In this document: positions 1 through 10,499 of the stretch, in pieces
How the letters are laid out: the number at the start of each line of letters is the position of its first letter
Numbering within the stretch: position 1 is the stretch's first letter
Assembly: GCF_002288925.2 (NCBI RefSeq)
Contig: NW_022098058.1
Span: 3,217,457-3,281,456 of the forward strand
Reading direction: 5' to 3'
Source: Delphinapterus leucas
Taxonomy: Eukaryota > Chordata > Mammalia > Artiodactyla > Monodontidae
Length of the DNA: 64,000 nucleotides
Notes under the pieces: generated by a model
Told to the model about the DNA's origin: nothing
Databases searched by the model: none
Seen by the model: only the letters and a program-made list of their open reading frames with translations
Program-made: the position numbers and the translations under genes

Positions 1-955
1 CCTTTCTGACGCAGGCTTTATTTCTTGTGTTCATAATTATTTCAAGTTCTGAGTTTTTCTGCCCCCGCTGAGTTTCCACCGTCTTCACCCAGCCATACCT
101 GGTCATTCCTACCCTGTCTTAATGTAGGCTGTACAGATCATGTTTGTTCCCTCAAGATACAAAGCAGATCAGTGGCTTAATTTTTATTTTAAATGTTGTC
201 TGTGAGTTATCATCCTGGGGCAACTTTGGTACATGAGGCTGAAATTTGTTCCCCAGAAGTCTGCCAATATTCCTGTCTGTTGTATAGATTCACTGCTATT
301 ACAGTAATAATAGTTTACAGGAGCCCAGGTTATGGTATTTCAATAATATAGAGCCCTTTGTTGGTATAAGTGCTTCATGCAAATCGAAATGAAATATTAA
401 AACCACAATTTTGGCTCTCCTTATCAGTACACGAAGAAATTGAACCTCAGCCATCAGGTGGATCGGAGCCCTCTTTGGCAATTTCGTATTTCTTTGCATC
501 TCAAATCATAGAGCCCTCATTTTAAGAATAAAGAAGCCAGGGCCACGGCCCACTCTTTGTGGTCAAATCGAGATTCAACTCCAAGTCTCTATCCAGTATT
601 TTTTTCTCTATTCCATATTTAGTCCCTCATTTTACCTGCTTTCCTAGGAGGAAGGCTATGGTCTCCAAGCAGAATTTCTAAACAGTTGATTCCAGCGTGC
701 CCCAGTTAGAGAGAATCCTTAAACAGCAATTTTCCAAGCACACAATCAAGGAATGCAATTCTTGCAGTCAAGAACTACAGTTTGGGGAACTCTGCAGTGT
801 GGTCCCCTATGTCATGCTGCGTTGAAGGAAGGGACCACCACCTGCTCTGAATTATATCAGGCTTGGACTATGTAGGAGAATTGCTTTTTCAGGTGATAGA
901 ATTTCCTACCTTCTCATCCCTCCAGTCCATCTATTATCCCCACTAGGATTAATCT
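1..955. other. unique or unclassified DNA
   Basis: No repeat family, splice-flanked open frame or RNA gene is recognisable here. Base composition is ordinary AT-leaning mammalian noncoding DNA. The longest open frame is 66 codons on the minus strand (299-499) and resembles nothing known to me. Confidence 0.5.
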
Positions 956-959
956 TCCT

Positions 960-1230
960 AAAACACTGGTTTTTACCGCATCGCTCCTATGCCCAAACTC
1001 CACCCCACCGTGTCCTCAGCTGCTCTTCCAAGGCCCCCAGCCAGACCAGTGTCTTCACTGTCACCAGAACAGGCCATATTCATTCCCAACCCTCTTTGGT
1101 CTTGTAAAGGCCCTTCTCTTGTCCGTGTTCAGCCCTTCCCACTTCTCAGCGGGCAGGCCAGTCCCACCTGTTAGACTCTGTCCTAAGCTGTGCTCCCTCC
1201 AGTCTAACTCCTGAAATGTCTGCTGTTCCA
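960..1230 (+). repeat. L2 LINE 3'-end fragment, degraded
   Basis: The order of phrases follows the L2 3' region in sense orientation: a 'cttcctaaaacactg' lead-in, 'cccaaactccacc', 'aaggccc', then 'ccaga...tgtcttcactgtcaccagaacaggcc' and a pyrimidine-rich run ending near 'ctgtgctccctccag'. Divergence is high, as expected for an element older than the placental radiation. A 61-codon open frame at 989-1174 lies in this repeat and is not a gene. Confidence 0.55.
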
Positions 1231-2330
1231 GGGAATGTGTAAGGCTAACTGTTCACATCCCGATTACATCACTGGCGTGACTTCCGGTCTCTGAAACTCA
1301 GCTGTGAGCCACCAGAGTTCTCCAGCTCTGTCGGTTCACGGTGCTCTTGGAGTCTCAGGAGTTACTTCATGGAATCCCTAGGCCAAAAGAAAAACATAAC
1401 AGTTCCATTCATTAAGTAGTTAGGACCAAACAACTGAACAAGCAGCTATGTCCTAGCAATTGAGTAACTACTCGAAAAAATACTGCACATAAATTGAAAG
1501 ATAATATCATTTTATTCTGAAATAAGCAGTTATTTACTAATAGGATGTTTGCTCCTGTTGGGCACTGCATAGCTTCCCAAACCTTGGAATCAGATGGGAC
1601 ACTGCCAAACTCCTTTGCTGTTCTGTGTTGATTTTCACATAATACTTGCTTTTATAAAATGACTGCCAGAACCCTAATTTTGCAAAGATATGAGATCATC
1701 AGAAGGATTGTAGCACAAACTAATGTGGAAGCTGTAAGCTACTTTGATCTAGTAGTTTGTGTGGGGGGCTTGACAGATGTTGTATATCATGTTTCCAAAA
1801 TGTTAAATACCTCATGGTGGAAATTCATTGCAGTGCCTGAAGGCACACAGTTTGGGGACCACAGCTCTAGAGCACACATGTAATATCATCCTTCTCTTGT
1901 GTGTCCGCAAAGTGCGTTGGGTAATGCAGTCCTCATGGTGGTAGCCAGTTAATACAGTCTTAATCCTTGAGTGCCTGATAGAGGCCACACATGCCACAAC
2001 TTCAGCAATGTGCTGAGTTCTCTGGCATGGTAATGATTCAAGTTACATCCACCTGAACATCTTTTGAGGATGCTGTGAAGGAAATTCCTGAGTGGAGGTT
2101 AGCTTAGATGCCTTTTAAATTCCCTGTCATCGCTAAGCTTCTTTAATTCACTGACAGTGACATGTCATATAGGACCAATATGAGCACAGTTGCATGACAG
2201 TGGTGAGGGTGAAATGTCCTAAACCCCCATGCCAAAACTATAAAAATATTTGACTTTTAACATGAATTTGGTGTGGAGGAAAGAGGTAGAGACATAAAAC
2301 TGCTGCGCCCCTTAATAAGGTAGATTAATT
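1231..2330. other. unique or unclassified DNA
   Basis: No coding signature is seen. A 74-codon open frame (1659-1883) has no recognisable domain. The phrase 'cacagtttggggaccacagctctag' region near 1846-1870 resembles the terminal part of a small hAT (MER-type) element, but the rest of such an element is not evident. Confidence 0.4.
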
Positions 2331-2334
2331 GAAA

Positions 2335-2745
2335 AACTTTCTTCTTTTCAGTTGTCACAGAAATTGACCATATAGTAGGACACTGAGAAAACGACAGTAC
2401 ATACCAAAAAAGTAGAAATAGCACAAAAACCATATCTGATCGCTATGTAATATAACTGAAAAATACAAATTTAAAAAATTTAAAACAAAACATCACCGGA
2501 AAATTTAAAAACTCTCCTTGGGTCAGTAAGGAAACCGAAATCAAAACTGTAGACTCTCTAGAAAATAATGTGAAAATTCTACACATAAATACTTTTTTGA
2601 TACAGCTAATACAGCTTAGGAAAATTCATCAGCATAAGTTCTTATATGAATAACAAAAATGAATGAAAATTAAAGAAATTATGAAAAAAAAGAAATTATG
2701 CACTAAACTTACAAAGTTATAAAAAGAACAAGAAAATTAACCCAG
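2335..2745 (+). mobile_element. L1M ORF2 fragment (old LINE-1)
   Basis: This matches the L1 ORF2 stretch upstream of the reverse transcriptase core. 'gaccatatagtagg' corresponds to the endonuclease-RT linker. 'aacatcaccggaaaatttaaaaactc' is followed by 'gaaatcaaaactg', 'tagaaaataatg' and 'aaaaagaacaagaaaattaa', in consensus order. Stops occur throughout, so it cannot encode protein. It is truncated at both ends and abuts a MIR tail. Confidence 0.7.
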
Positions 2746-2830
2746 GGATGGCACAAGAAAAATCTTTTTAAAGTGCCTGACACACAGTAAGCACTTAATA
2801 GCTGTTAGTCTTTATTATTATTTAGTTATC
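2746..2830 (+). repeat. MIR SINE 3' tail
   Basis: 'aaagtgcctgacacacagtaagcactt' followed by 'aatagctgttagtctttattatta' matches the 3' end of MIR, including the AT-rich terminus. Only the tail is present. Confidence 0.55.
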
Positions 2831-3490
2831 AAAAATATTGAGGAGTCTGTATTTGAGTGGTACAGGAAAATCTCCAGGATCGAGTTCTGATTTTAAAAAG
2901 CAAGTTTCATTTTTGAGACAGTTGGGACAGTTTGAATACAGACTCCATGTTAGGCGATATTATTGAATTAATGTTAATTTTCATAGGTGTGATCATGTTG
3001 TTGTGGGTGAACAGGAGGATGCCCTTATTCTTTGAGGTTATATCCTGATGCATTCAGAAGATGAGTGTCACGATACCTGCGGTACTGTATACTTTGCAGA
3101 GGTTCGGGGGGGAAATAAACATATATTAAGAGAAAAATGTGGGAAAATATTAATCAGTATATTTGGGTGAATAGTATAGAGGTGATCATTCAAGTTTTCT
3201 CTAAGTTTGAAACTTTTCAAAAGTGAAAGAACAAATATTACAAAAACACCAAGGTATAGAACATATATAGTATGCTTTAAAAATCACGTGTATGTATATG
3301 TGTGTGGTTGTGTGTTCACAGGCTTGTACATGCATGAACTGTCCCTAAAGGATATACTAGAAATTGAGAACAGTGGTTGCTGCTGGGGAGGGGAGCTGGT
3401 TGGCTAGGGAAAAGGACTGGAAGGAGACTTAGCTTTTGAACCTTGTACTATGTGGTTACATTTTCTGTCTTTAAAAAAAAAAAAAAGCTA
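2831..3490 (+). mobile_element. L1M 3'-UTR-like remnants
   Basis: There are two adjacent segments that look like old L1 3' untranslated ends. The first (about 2831-3240) ends with 'ttctctaagtttgaaacttttcaaaagtg'. The second (about 3330-3486) contains 'gagaacagtggttgctgctggggagggg' and 'gaaccttgtactatgtgg' and ends in an A14 tract. The subfamily is uncertain. It is possible that only the second is L1. Confidence 0.45.
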
Positions 3491-4479
3491 ATAACACATT
3501 TAAAAGGAATATATAACTCCATGTCCTGTGCTCAGTTTCACTGTTGTGCCATAAATGAAGTAAGAATGCCTGGGCGCTGGGGCTGCCGAAAACTGCTTAG
3601 GAAATGCGTTGTCTCAAGGCAGATGGTTTCTCTTTGGAATAAGGGCTCTGCTGCTCTGAGCAGCCTGTGTGCTTCCCGCCCCTGCCCACAAGGAGCAGAC
3701 CCCTGGCCTTGGCCCTGTGGGGTTTTCATGAAGGCATTTTTACAGCTGGTGGAAGGTGGTGGGCACATGGGACGCTCCTTAGAAGAAAAAGGTGTGGGCT
3801 TCCTGTTTTCACTGTGACTCAGGCATGTGGGAGAGCGTTTCTGCAGAATACTCTTAATACATAACTTGTTTACCCTGACACCAAGGAGACTCCCCAGTGT
3901 CAGAGTTAGAATTCAGGGCGAGAGACACTGATCCTTGAGGTTCCGCTGTGGAGAGAACCACGTCTTTTGGACGTGGCTTGTGCTGCCAGCGATTTCAGAG
4001 CTGGAAGGGACTATCCTGAGGGGTCCGAACCGGATGCTTTACGGATGAAGACACCTAGGTCAGGAGAGGTCCACTGACTTGGCTGAGTGACGCAGCTAGC
4101 ACCCACATGTCCCCTGAGCCGTGTCCGGTGCTTCCATGACACTGCAGCGCCTGAGAAGCCCTCGGGGAGCCCGGGCTCCGAGACCTCCTACAGGCCCTAG
4201 ACAGGCTGACCCTGGACAGTTGGTGCCGCAGCTGTTGTGCTTGTTTGCTTCCAGAGGAAAAGGGCGGAGTGAGGCGTACAGCTGAGGAGGCGGGCGGGGA
4301 GCGGGGATGAGATGGGAGGCAAGGTCCATGAAAACTGGGTTTTGCCCATGCAAGGCCTGGCCAGGAACCCGATTCACCTCCTACTAGGAAAAGACTGATA
4401 AATTATTGGGGGATTTTGCCCTTTGCCCTCAGTGCATTAAAACACCTAACGCTGGAGATTTTTACATAAAACACTTGAG
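3491..4479. other. mostly unique DNA with a MIR3-like piece
   Basis: About 3995-4110 reads 'cagagctggaagggac...gatgaagacacctaggtcaggagagg...gctagc', which fits an antisense MIR/MIR3 fragment. The rest, including overlapping open frames of 76-124 codons at 3443-3864, shows no family signature. Their mutual overlap on both strands argues against coding. Confidence 0.45.
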
Positions 4480-4990
4480 AGCTTTTTCTTAACCACTGTC
4501 TTTGTTATGGAATACTTCAGACGTGCAAAAGGACTTAGGGAAGATCCTGAAAGCCTGCATACTACCACTGAGCCACAGAGTGAAGGGAGATACTGAGTGG
4601 AAGCCCCACCACCATGGCCCATCTGTGCTGGCTTCATACTCTGACCGCATGTGTGCTGTCTCCTTAGACAATGTATCACCTTGTTTTCCATAGTTTAAAA
4701 CTTCATGTATCAATAGATGGTATCAGGTTGTACATATCCTTCCACGACTTAACTTTTTTTCATTCAAGAGTGTATTTTTTGAAATGTCTCCATGTTGCTG
4801 CATGTAGCTCCAGTTCAGCCACTTCTACCACATGTATACTAGTTTGAAAATCCATCCATTCTTCTGTTGAAAAACATCGAGTTTGTTTCCAAGCTTTGGA
4901 TAAAAATAATGCCCCAACTGACATCCTTATGCACACAGCACCTGTTCTTGAGGGTTTGAGCCTTTTCTCACTATCACTGTATCCTTCATT
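4480..4990 (-). mobile_element. L1M 3'-end fragment, antisense
   Basis: The plus strand reads like an antisense L1 3' region: 'tatggaatacttcagacgtgcaaaag', then 'aacttttttt-cattcaagagtgtattttttgaaatgtctccatgttgctgcatgtagctccagttc', then 'ccatccattcttctgttg'. This is the familiar antisense order from 3' UTR toward ORF2. It is heavily diverged and carries no coding capacity. Confidence 0.5.
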
Positions 4991-5585
4991 GATCAACACC
5001 CCGAATGAATGGGTTAGGTCTCTTTCTATTCCAGAAACTCATGATTCATAAAGGTGGGAGTTTATCTGAGGGGTGGCACGTTGGTTTACCTCAGGGGTTT
5101 TAACTTAGAGAGTGGTACATTGAAGTCACCTGGGGGTTTGTTTTTGTTTTTTTTCCCTTGAAAATAAACTCAAGACTTTACCTCAGACCTAGAGAACTTG
5201 ACATTTCTCGGGGGGAAGAAGAGGTCCTATTGGAGAAGTTCCTAGTGACAGGGGCCGTGCATTGATTTACCACCCCAGCTGGACTCAGGCAGGCTATTCT
5301 CTGCACAGCTGAGGAGGTAAGTCACGTCCGTCCCTGACTGCATCTCAGTAGACTCTGGTCATAGCCCTCTAGAAAGTGGGCCCACCCCATGAGAGGAAGT
5401 GGCCTTCCAGCAGAGTAACCACTGTGAGTGTGGACGCCACTGCGGTGCGGTCCTGGCCTGCCGGTTTTGCCATTTGACTCCCATCTCTATCATCCCTTCC
5501 AGGCACCTGAATTTATGGGAGGTTGGATGATGTTTGTATTTCTTCCTTCTGTGTTGGAAAAGGCGTAACCTCTTTGACCCCAAAT
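4991..5585. other. unique DNA with a possible hAT (MER-type) scrap
   Basis: 'ttaacttagagagtggtacattgaagtcacctggggg' near 5098-5135 resembles the start of a MER20/MER5-type hAT element. No matching distal terminal repeat is visible. Nothing else is recognised. Confidence 0.35.
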
Positions 5586-6180
5586 ACTAGGGCAGTCACT
5601 TTATCCCAGTATCATGCTGAATATAGGGGTTACAGCCTGCCTTCAGTGAGATTGTGTTTTGGTGCTAAAGGCTGCACATATATACATTTATAACTGTAAC
5701 CCAAGAAATAATATAAAGACCACTAGACACGTGTGAAGGAGAGATATAGAGTGTCAAAGAGGGAATGATTCTAGTTTGGAGGATGGGGAAGACTTCACAG
5801 AAGAGGGGCCATAGTAGGATTTTAACAGAGCAGGTGAACATGAGAACAGCAGGTTCAAAGGCACAGATTTGCCTTTTTCAGGTAACTGGAGAATAGGGTG
5901 TATGTAGGGATGATGCAGAGAGATGAACTTGAAAGATAGGAAGGTAGGTGGGTTGAGGCTAGGCTGAGGAGCATTTTGAATGGAGTTTATCCTGAAGATG
6001 TGGGGGACTCATGAGAGGCGGGGGTAGGGACTGTTAGAAAAATGCCTTTGGCAGCCGGGAAAGGCACTAATTGCAAAGGGAGAGCTGAAAGCCTGTTCAG
6101 GAGACAGGAAGAGGCACAGCAATAGAAAAAAGCAAAGGAAAGGATGAATTTGAAGGCAGCTACTCTGTCAGGGGTAAGCA
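5586..6180 (-). repeat. L2 LINE fragment, antisense
   Basis: The antisense L2 landmarks appear in order: 'ttacagcctgccttcagtgag', 'gaagacttcacagaagaggggccatag', 'aacagcaggttcaaaggcacag', and 'gaggagcattttgaatggagtttatcctgaag'. The last phrase is the hallmark 'gagtttggactttatcctga' region of antisense L2. Divergence is high. Confidence 0.6.
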
Positions 6181-6479
6181 GAATGCAGATTGATAGACAG
6201 AGGGCAGCTTTGGTTACTTATTCCTTTTCTGTTTCTACTCACTTTGTCAAACTGGGGTCAGATGAAAGGTAAATAGCAGCAATATTTGTATCAATACTCA
6301 AGGCTATGAAAATAAGGGAAAACAAAATGGAGTATGATCTGGAAATAATTGCCAAGACATCTAAATAAGGACAAGAGCTTGAGGCACATGAAAGAAATGG
6401 GCGTCAATTAAAAATATTAAACAGCCATCCCGTATGTCTTAACTTTTTGTGTGTTGATTTCTGCACGTGCTGAAGTCAG
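6181..6479. other. unclassified DNA
   Basis: Purine-rich, with no open frame or repeat I can name. Confidence 0.4.
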
Positions 6480-6660
6480 GAAACGAGAAGTCCTCCGCGT
6501 TCCGACTCAGGGAGCCAGCATTTAGTGTCCCTGCTGTGCCTGTTGACTGTGAGACCTTGTACAAGCCACTCGACCTTTCTACACTGCGGTCCCTTCCATC
6601 TTAAAACAGGGTTTGTCTGTCGCCCCGGGATACCTTCCAGACCTAATGTCCTACAGACTG
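6480..6660 (+). repeat. MIR SINE
   Basis: 'gagaccttgtacaagccactcgacctttctacactgcggtcccttccatcttaaaacagggt' follows the MIR core ('gaccttgggcaagtcacttaacctctctgagcctcagtttcctcatctgtaaaatgggg') at roughly two-thirds identity by eye. Confidence 0.5.
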
Positions 6661-7435
6661 CGCTGACAGCACTTTAGGCCTCTCCCATTGGGCATGTCTT
6701 TCTGGATAGTACTCACCTTTACTTCTCCAAAAGAGGAACTGCTTCCCGAATTCCTGTAAACTACTTCCATGAGTCATATGATTCAGTTCTCAATATGACC
6801 CACATTGGTTTAGGAGCAAGAAAGCTTCTAAAGGATTCATGAAACAGATGGTGGTATACTTGGCCTTATCTTTTGGCTAAGGAGCTAATATAAAAAGCTA
6901 GTGAACTCTGAAGAGGGATTATGCTTCAACTGGCATTTAACGATGAAAGTAGGACAGAAAGAACATAACAAGACACCCTTAGGTGTGCCTGCTGCAGAGT
7001 GCTACCCTGTCCTTGAAGACTACAGCTGTGTTATAGATGTGATGAGATCGAGGTTTCTCAGGCTGCCAGCTGCCAGCTCAGCTTGGTTCCATCTCCATGT
7101 GTCAAGGTCTGACTCTCAATTATGAAGGCCCAGAAACCTGGTTTTTGCAGAGTACCCAGAGCTGACACATACGAACTTACTACAGAAAAACAGAACTGTG
7201 ATAGTCTTTTCATCAGAATCCCTTGGTTGGCGCATTCTACGTGGAAAGCCAAGTTATAATCGAGTAACTTGCTGATTATGGGTCAGAGCAAGTTGGATGA
7301 TGTTAAGTGCCAGTGTTCCCTCTCCACTGTAGAGATGTAATTGCCAGAGAAGGTAATACGTCTTCAGAATCTCTAGACAGCAGAGCTCCTGGAGAAATGA
7401 CTGTTTCTAGATCTGGAGTGATATCTTTCTATGCC
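6661..7435. other. unique or unclassified DNA
   Basis: No repeat family is identified. A 74-codon plus-strand frame at 6901-7125 and a 64-codon minus-strand frame at 7058-7252 overlap and have no recognisable motif. Confidence 0.4.
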
Positions 7436-7439
7436 AAAA

Positions 7440-9115
7440 TACATAAATTAAACCCTCAAAACTAACAGGACATGTCTGTCCAAAGGACATAGACCCAGGG
7501 CAGTCAGGCAAGAAAAAGAAATAAAAGGTATCCATAATGGAAAGGAAAAGTAAAACTATCTCTATTTCATGATCTTATATTTACAGTAGCCTAAGGAATC
7601 CACAAAAGAAGTATTATAATTAATAAATAAGTTCAGCAAAGTTGCAGAATACAGGGCAAATATACAAAAATCAATTATCTTTCTATACACTTGCAATGAA
7701 CAATCTAAAAATGAAATCTAAAAAGTAATTCCATATGCGATAGCATCAAAAAGAATGGAATTGTCATGAATAAATTTAACAAAAGTAGTATAAGGTTTGT
7801 GTACAGAAAACTACAAAGCATTATTGAAAGAACTGAAGACATAAATAAATGGAAGATATCTCATGTTCATGGATTGGAATAATTAAAATTATTAAGGTGG
7901 CAATACACCCTAAATTGATCTACAGATTCAACGCATTCCCTATTAAAATCCCAGCTGCCTTTTTTTTACATAAATTGACACCTGATTTTAAAAATCATAT
8001 AGAAATGCAAGGATTCAGAGTGGCTAAAACAAAGTTGGAGGTCTCACACTTCCTCATTTCAAAACTTATTACCAAGCAATAGTAACCAACATAGTGTGGT
8101 ACTACTGATAAACATGTAGATCAATGGATTAGAAATGAGAGTCCAGAAATAAACGCATACATTTGTGATTTTTGACAAAAGTGAAAGACAATCCAATGGA
8201 TAAAGAATGGTCTTTTCGGGCTTCCCTGGTGGCGCAGTGGTTGAGAGTCCGCCTGCCGATGCAGGGGACACAGGTTTGTGCCCCGGTCCAGGAAGATCCC
8301 ACATGCCGCAGAGCGGCTGGGCCCGTGAGCCATGGCCGCTGAGCCTGCGCGTCCAGAGCCTGTGCTCTGCAACGGGAGAGGCCACAACAGTGAGAGGCCC
8401 GCGTACCGCAAAAAAAAAAAAAAAAAAAAAGAATGGTCTTTTCAACAAATGATACTTGGACAATTGGATATCCCCGTGCAAAAGAATGAAAGTTGGACCC
8501 CTACTTCATACCATATACAAAAATTAATGTAAAATGGATCATAAACCTAATGTAAGAGCTAAAACTATAAAACTCTTAGAAGAAAACATGGGTGTAAATC
8601 TTCGTGACCTTGTATTAGGCCATGATTTCTAGATACGACAGCAAAGTACAAGAAACAAAAGACAAAAATAAATAAATTGGACTTTTTCAAAATTAAAACC
8701 TTTGTTCTTTGAAGGACACTATCAAGAAAGTGAAAAGACAACCCACAGCATGGGAAAAAATATTTGTAAATCATTTATTTGTCTGATAAGAGCCCAAATC
8801 CATAATATATAAATCTTAGAACTTAACAACAACAAAAAATAAAAGTAAGTAAGGATTTGAATATACTTTTTTCAAAGGAGATACACAAATGGCCAATAAG
8901 TACCTGAAAAGATACCCAACATCATTAGTGGTTGGGGAAATGCAAATCAAAACTATAGTGAGATACCACTTCACACCCACTAGGATGGCTAAAATAAAAG
9001 ACAGACAGTAGCAATTGCTAGTGAGATGTACCGTAATTGGAACCCTCAGGTGTTACTTGTAGATTGTGAAATGGTGCAGCCACTCAGGAAAATATCAAAA
9101 TTGTAAGCACATGGC
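7440..9115 (+). mobile_element. L1M ORF2 C-terminal half, split by a SINE
   Basis: This is sense-strand L1 ORF2 running through the post-RT region. Landmarks include 'cagaaaactacaaagcattattgaaagaa', 'catgttcatggattggaat', 'acagattcaacgcattcc', 'gtgtggtactactgataaac', 'gactttttcaaaattaaaacc', 'caaatggccaataagtacctgaaaagat' and 'gagataccacttcacacccactaggatggc'. Many stops and indels make it non-functional. It ends before the usual 3' UTR. A CHR SINE (8218-8427) interrupts it with a clean duplication of the L1 sequence, so the L1 is older than the SINE. Confidence 0.85.
8218..8427 (+). mobile_element. CHR-type tRNA-Glu SINE, young copy
   Basis: The element has the tRNA-Glu-like head, A box 'tggcgcagtgg' at 8230-8240, a B-box-like 'ggtttgtgcc' at 8273-8282 with a C-to-T change, the tRNA-unrelated body and a pure A tail of about 20. 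A perfect 16-bp target-site duplication 'aaagaatggtcttttc' flanks it (8202-8217 and 8428-8443). RNA polymerase III would initiate at the A/B boxes in an active master gene; this copy is a passive insertion mobilised by L1 proteins. Short open frames crossing it are artefacts of its GC-rich body. Confidence 0.95.
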
Positions 9116-9144
9116 TTGTCAAAAAGTAAAAAAGGATTGTTGCT

Positions 9145-9345
9145 GAATCCATTTATTCAGCTTTTTATTGAGTCCCAACTATGTATCAGGTATTGTGCCA
9201 GTTATTTGGGGTACAGGCATTTCTCAATCCAGTGGGGGAGAGAGAGTGGGAAGCAGTAAGTTGTGGTAAGTGCTACACTACAGATGTGGCCAGGGGAAGT
9301 AGAGAGAAGGTAGCCTTGAAGAAATCCCTTTAGTAAATCTCCCAT
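9145..9345 (-). repeat. L2 LINE 3'-end fragment, antisense
   Basis: 'tttattgagtcccaactatgtatcaggtattgtgccag' then 'ccagtgggggagagagagtgggaag' is the standard antisense beginning of L2 ('tttattgagcgcctactatgtgccaggcactg...agtgggggagacagac'). Confidence 0.65.
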
Positions 9346-9384
9346 CTTCACATCTGTCCCCTTGTCATATGTGTATACCCAAAT

Positions 9385-9645
9385 ACGCAGAAGGAGTATG
9401 GGCTTTGTCAATCATATAAACCTGAACCCCAGGCCTGACTGATGCTTAGGAGCTGTGTAATCTTGGGCAAGTCCCACACCTCTAAGGCTCTATCTACTCA
9501 TCTGTAAAATGAAGTTAATAATGCCCCCCTCTCAGAGTTGTTTGGAGGTTCAGTAAAGAAAGCCATATATGTGAAAGACTTTGTCAGTACCTGGCAAGAT
9601 GATACATGCTCATTAAATGGGACCTGCTACTATTACAACAGAAAA
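9385..9645 (+). repeat. MIR SINE, nearly complete
   Basis: The full MIR order is visible: 'tatgggctttgtcaatcatataaacctgaac', the core 'gagctgtgtaatcttgggcaagtcccacacctctaaggctc', 'ctcatctgtaaaatgaagttaataatgcc', and the tail 'cagtacctggcaagatgatacatgctcattaaatg'. It is a tRNA-derived element that is ancient and immobile. Confidence 0.8.
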
Positions 9646-9664
9646 GATGCTTTTATAAATAGCA

Positions 9665-9950
9665 CTTTTAAAAATTCATCTTCCCGTTGTTTGTTGCCAG
9701 AATATAGAAGTACAGTTAATTTTTGCATGTTGACTTAGTAGCCAGTGATCTTTGCCAAATTCACTTATATATTCCAATTATTTGTCCATTTTTGGGGATT
9801 TTCAGTGTATGCAGTTTGTCATCACTGAATAAAGACTAATTTACCACCTTTCCAGATTTTATACCTTTTATGAAATAACTTTACTGAGGTATAATTTGCA
9901 TATAATAAAATTCATTTAAGTATACAGTTTGATGAATTTTGTGTCTTTAA
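9665..9950 (-). mobile_element. two antisense L1M scraps
   Basis: The 9665-9875 piece ('atatagaagtacagttaatttttgcatgttgac', 'ctttgccaaattcactt') is antisense L1 reverse-transcriptase sequence. The 9885-9950 piece ('aactttactgaggtataatttgcatataataaaattc') is an antisense L1 3' terminus. Their order is not colinear, so at least one deletion or separate insertion is required. Confidence 0.65.
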
Positions 9951-10115
9951 TTTCTTTCAACAACATTTTGTAGTTTTCAGTGTACAAATCTTTCACTTCC
10001 TTGATTAAATTTATTCCTAAGTGTTTTATTCTTTCTGATGATATTTTTTCCCCCTATGGAAATGCCTTTATTTATTTATTTATTTTCTTATACAGCAGGT
10101 TCTTATTAGTTATCC

Positions 10116-10330
10116 TATTTTTTTTTTTTTTTTTTATTGCGGTACGCGGGCCTCTCACTGTTGTGGCCTCTCCCGTTGCGGAGCACAGGCTCCGGACGCG
10201 CAGGCTCAGCGGCCATAGCTCACGGGCTCAGCTGCTCCGCGGCATGTGGGATCTTCCCAGACCGGGGCACGAACCCGCGTCCCCTGCATTGGCAGGCGGA
10301 CTCTCAACCACTGCGCCACCAGGGAAGCCC
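10116..10330 (-). mobile_element. CHR SINE inserted in the L1 3' UTR
   Basis: Antisense copy with a T20 run (A tail), body and tRNA head ending 'ccaccagggaagccc'. Target duplication 'attagttatcc' at 10105-10115 and 10331-10341 is perfect (11 bp). It postdates the L1 it sits in. Confidence 0.93.
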
Positions 10331-10390
10331 ATTAGTTATCCACTTTATACATATTAGTGTATATATGTCAATCCCAATCTCCCAGTTCAT

Positions 10391-10421
10391 CCCACCGCCA
10401 CCACCACCACCCTCCCACCAC
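10391..10421 (-). other. G-rich tract in L1 3' UTR (G-quadruplex-capable)
   Basis: The minus strand carries a run of GGTGG/GGGAGGG motifs (plus strand 'cccaccgccaccacc' onward). A polypurine, G-rich block is a typical feature of mammalian L1 3' UTRs and can fold into a G-quadruplex. Folding here is inference from composition. Confidence 0.5.
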
Positions 10422-10499
10422 AGCTTTTCCCCCTTGGTATCCATATGTTTGTTCTCTACATCTCCGTCTCAGTTTCTGCCCTGCAAACCGGTTCATCTG

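Noticed and set aside
8230..8282. RNA polymerase III A and B boxes suggesting a tRNA gene
   Set aside because: They belong to the tRNA-derived SINE head. The sequence cannot fold into a complete cloverleaf and its B box is mutated.
8059..8532. Several 66-140 codon frames on both strands
   Set aside because: They lie in the CHR SINE and flanking L1. The same peptides recur at every SINE copy in the window.
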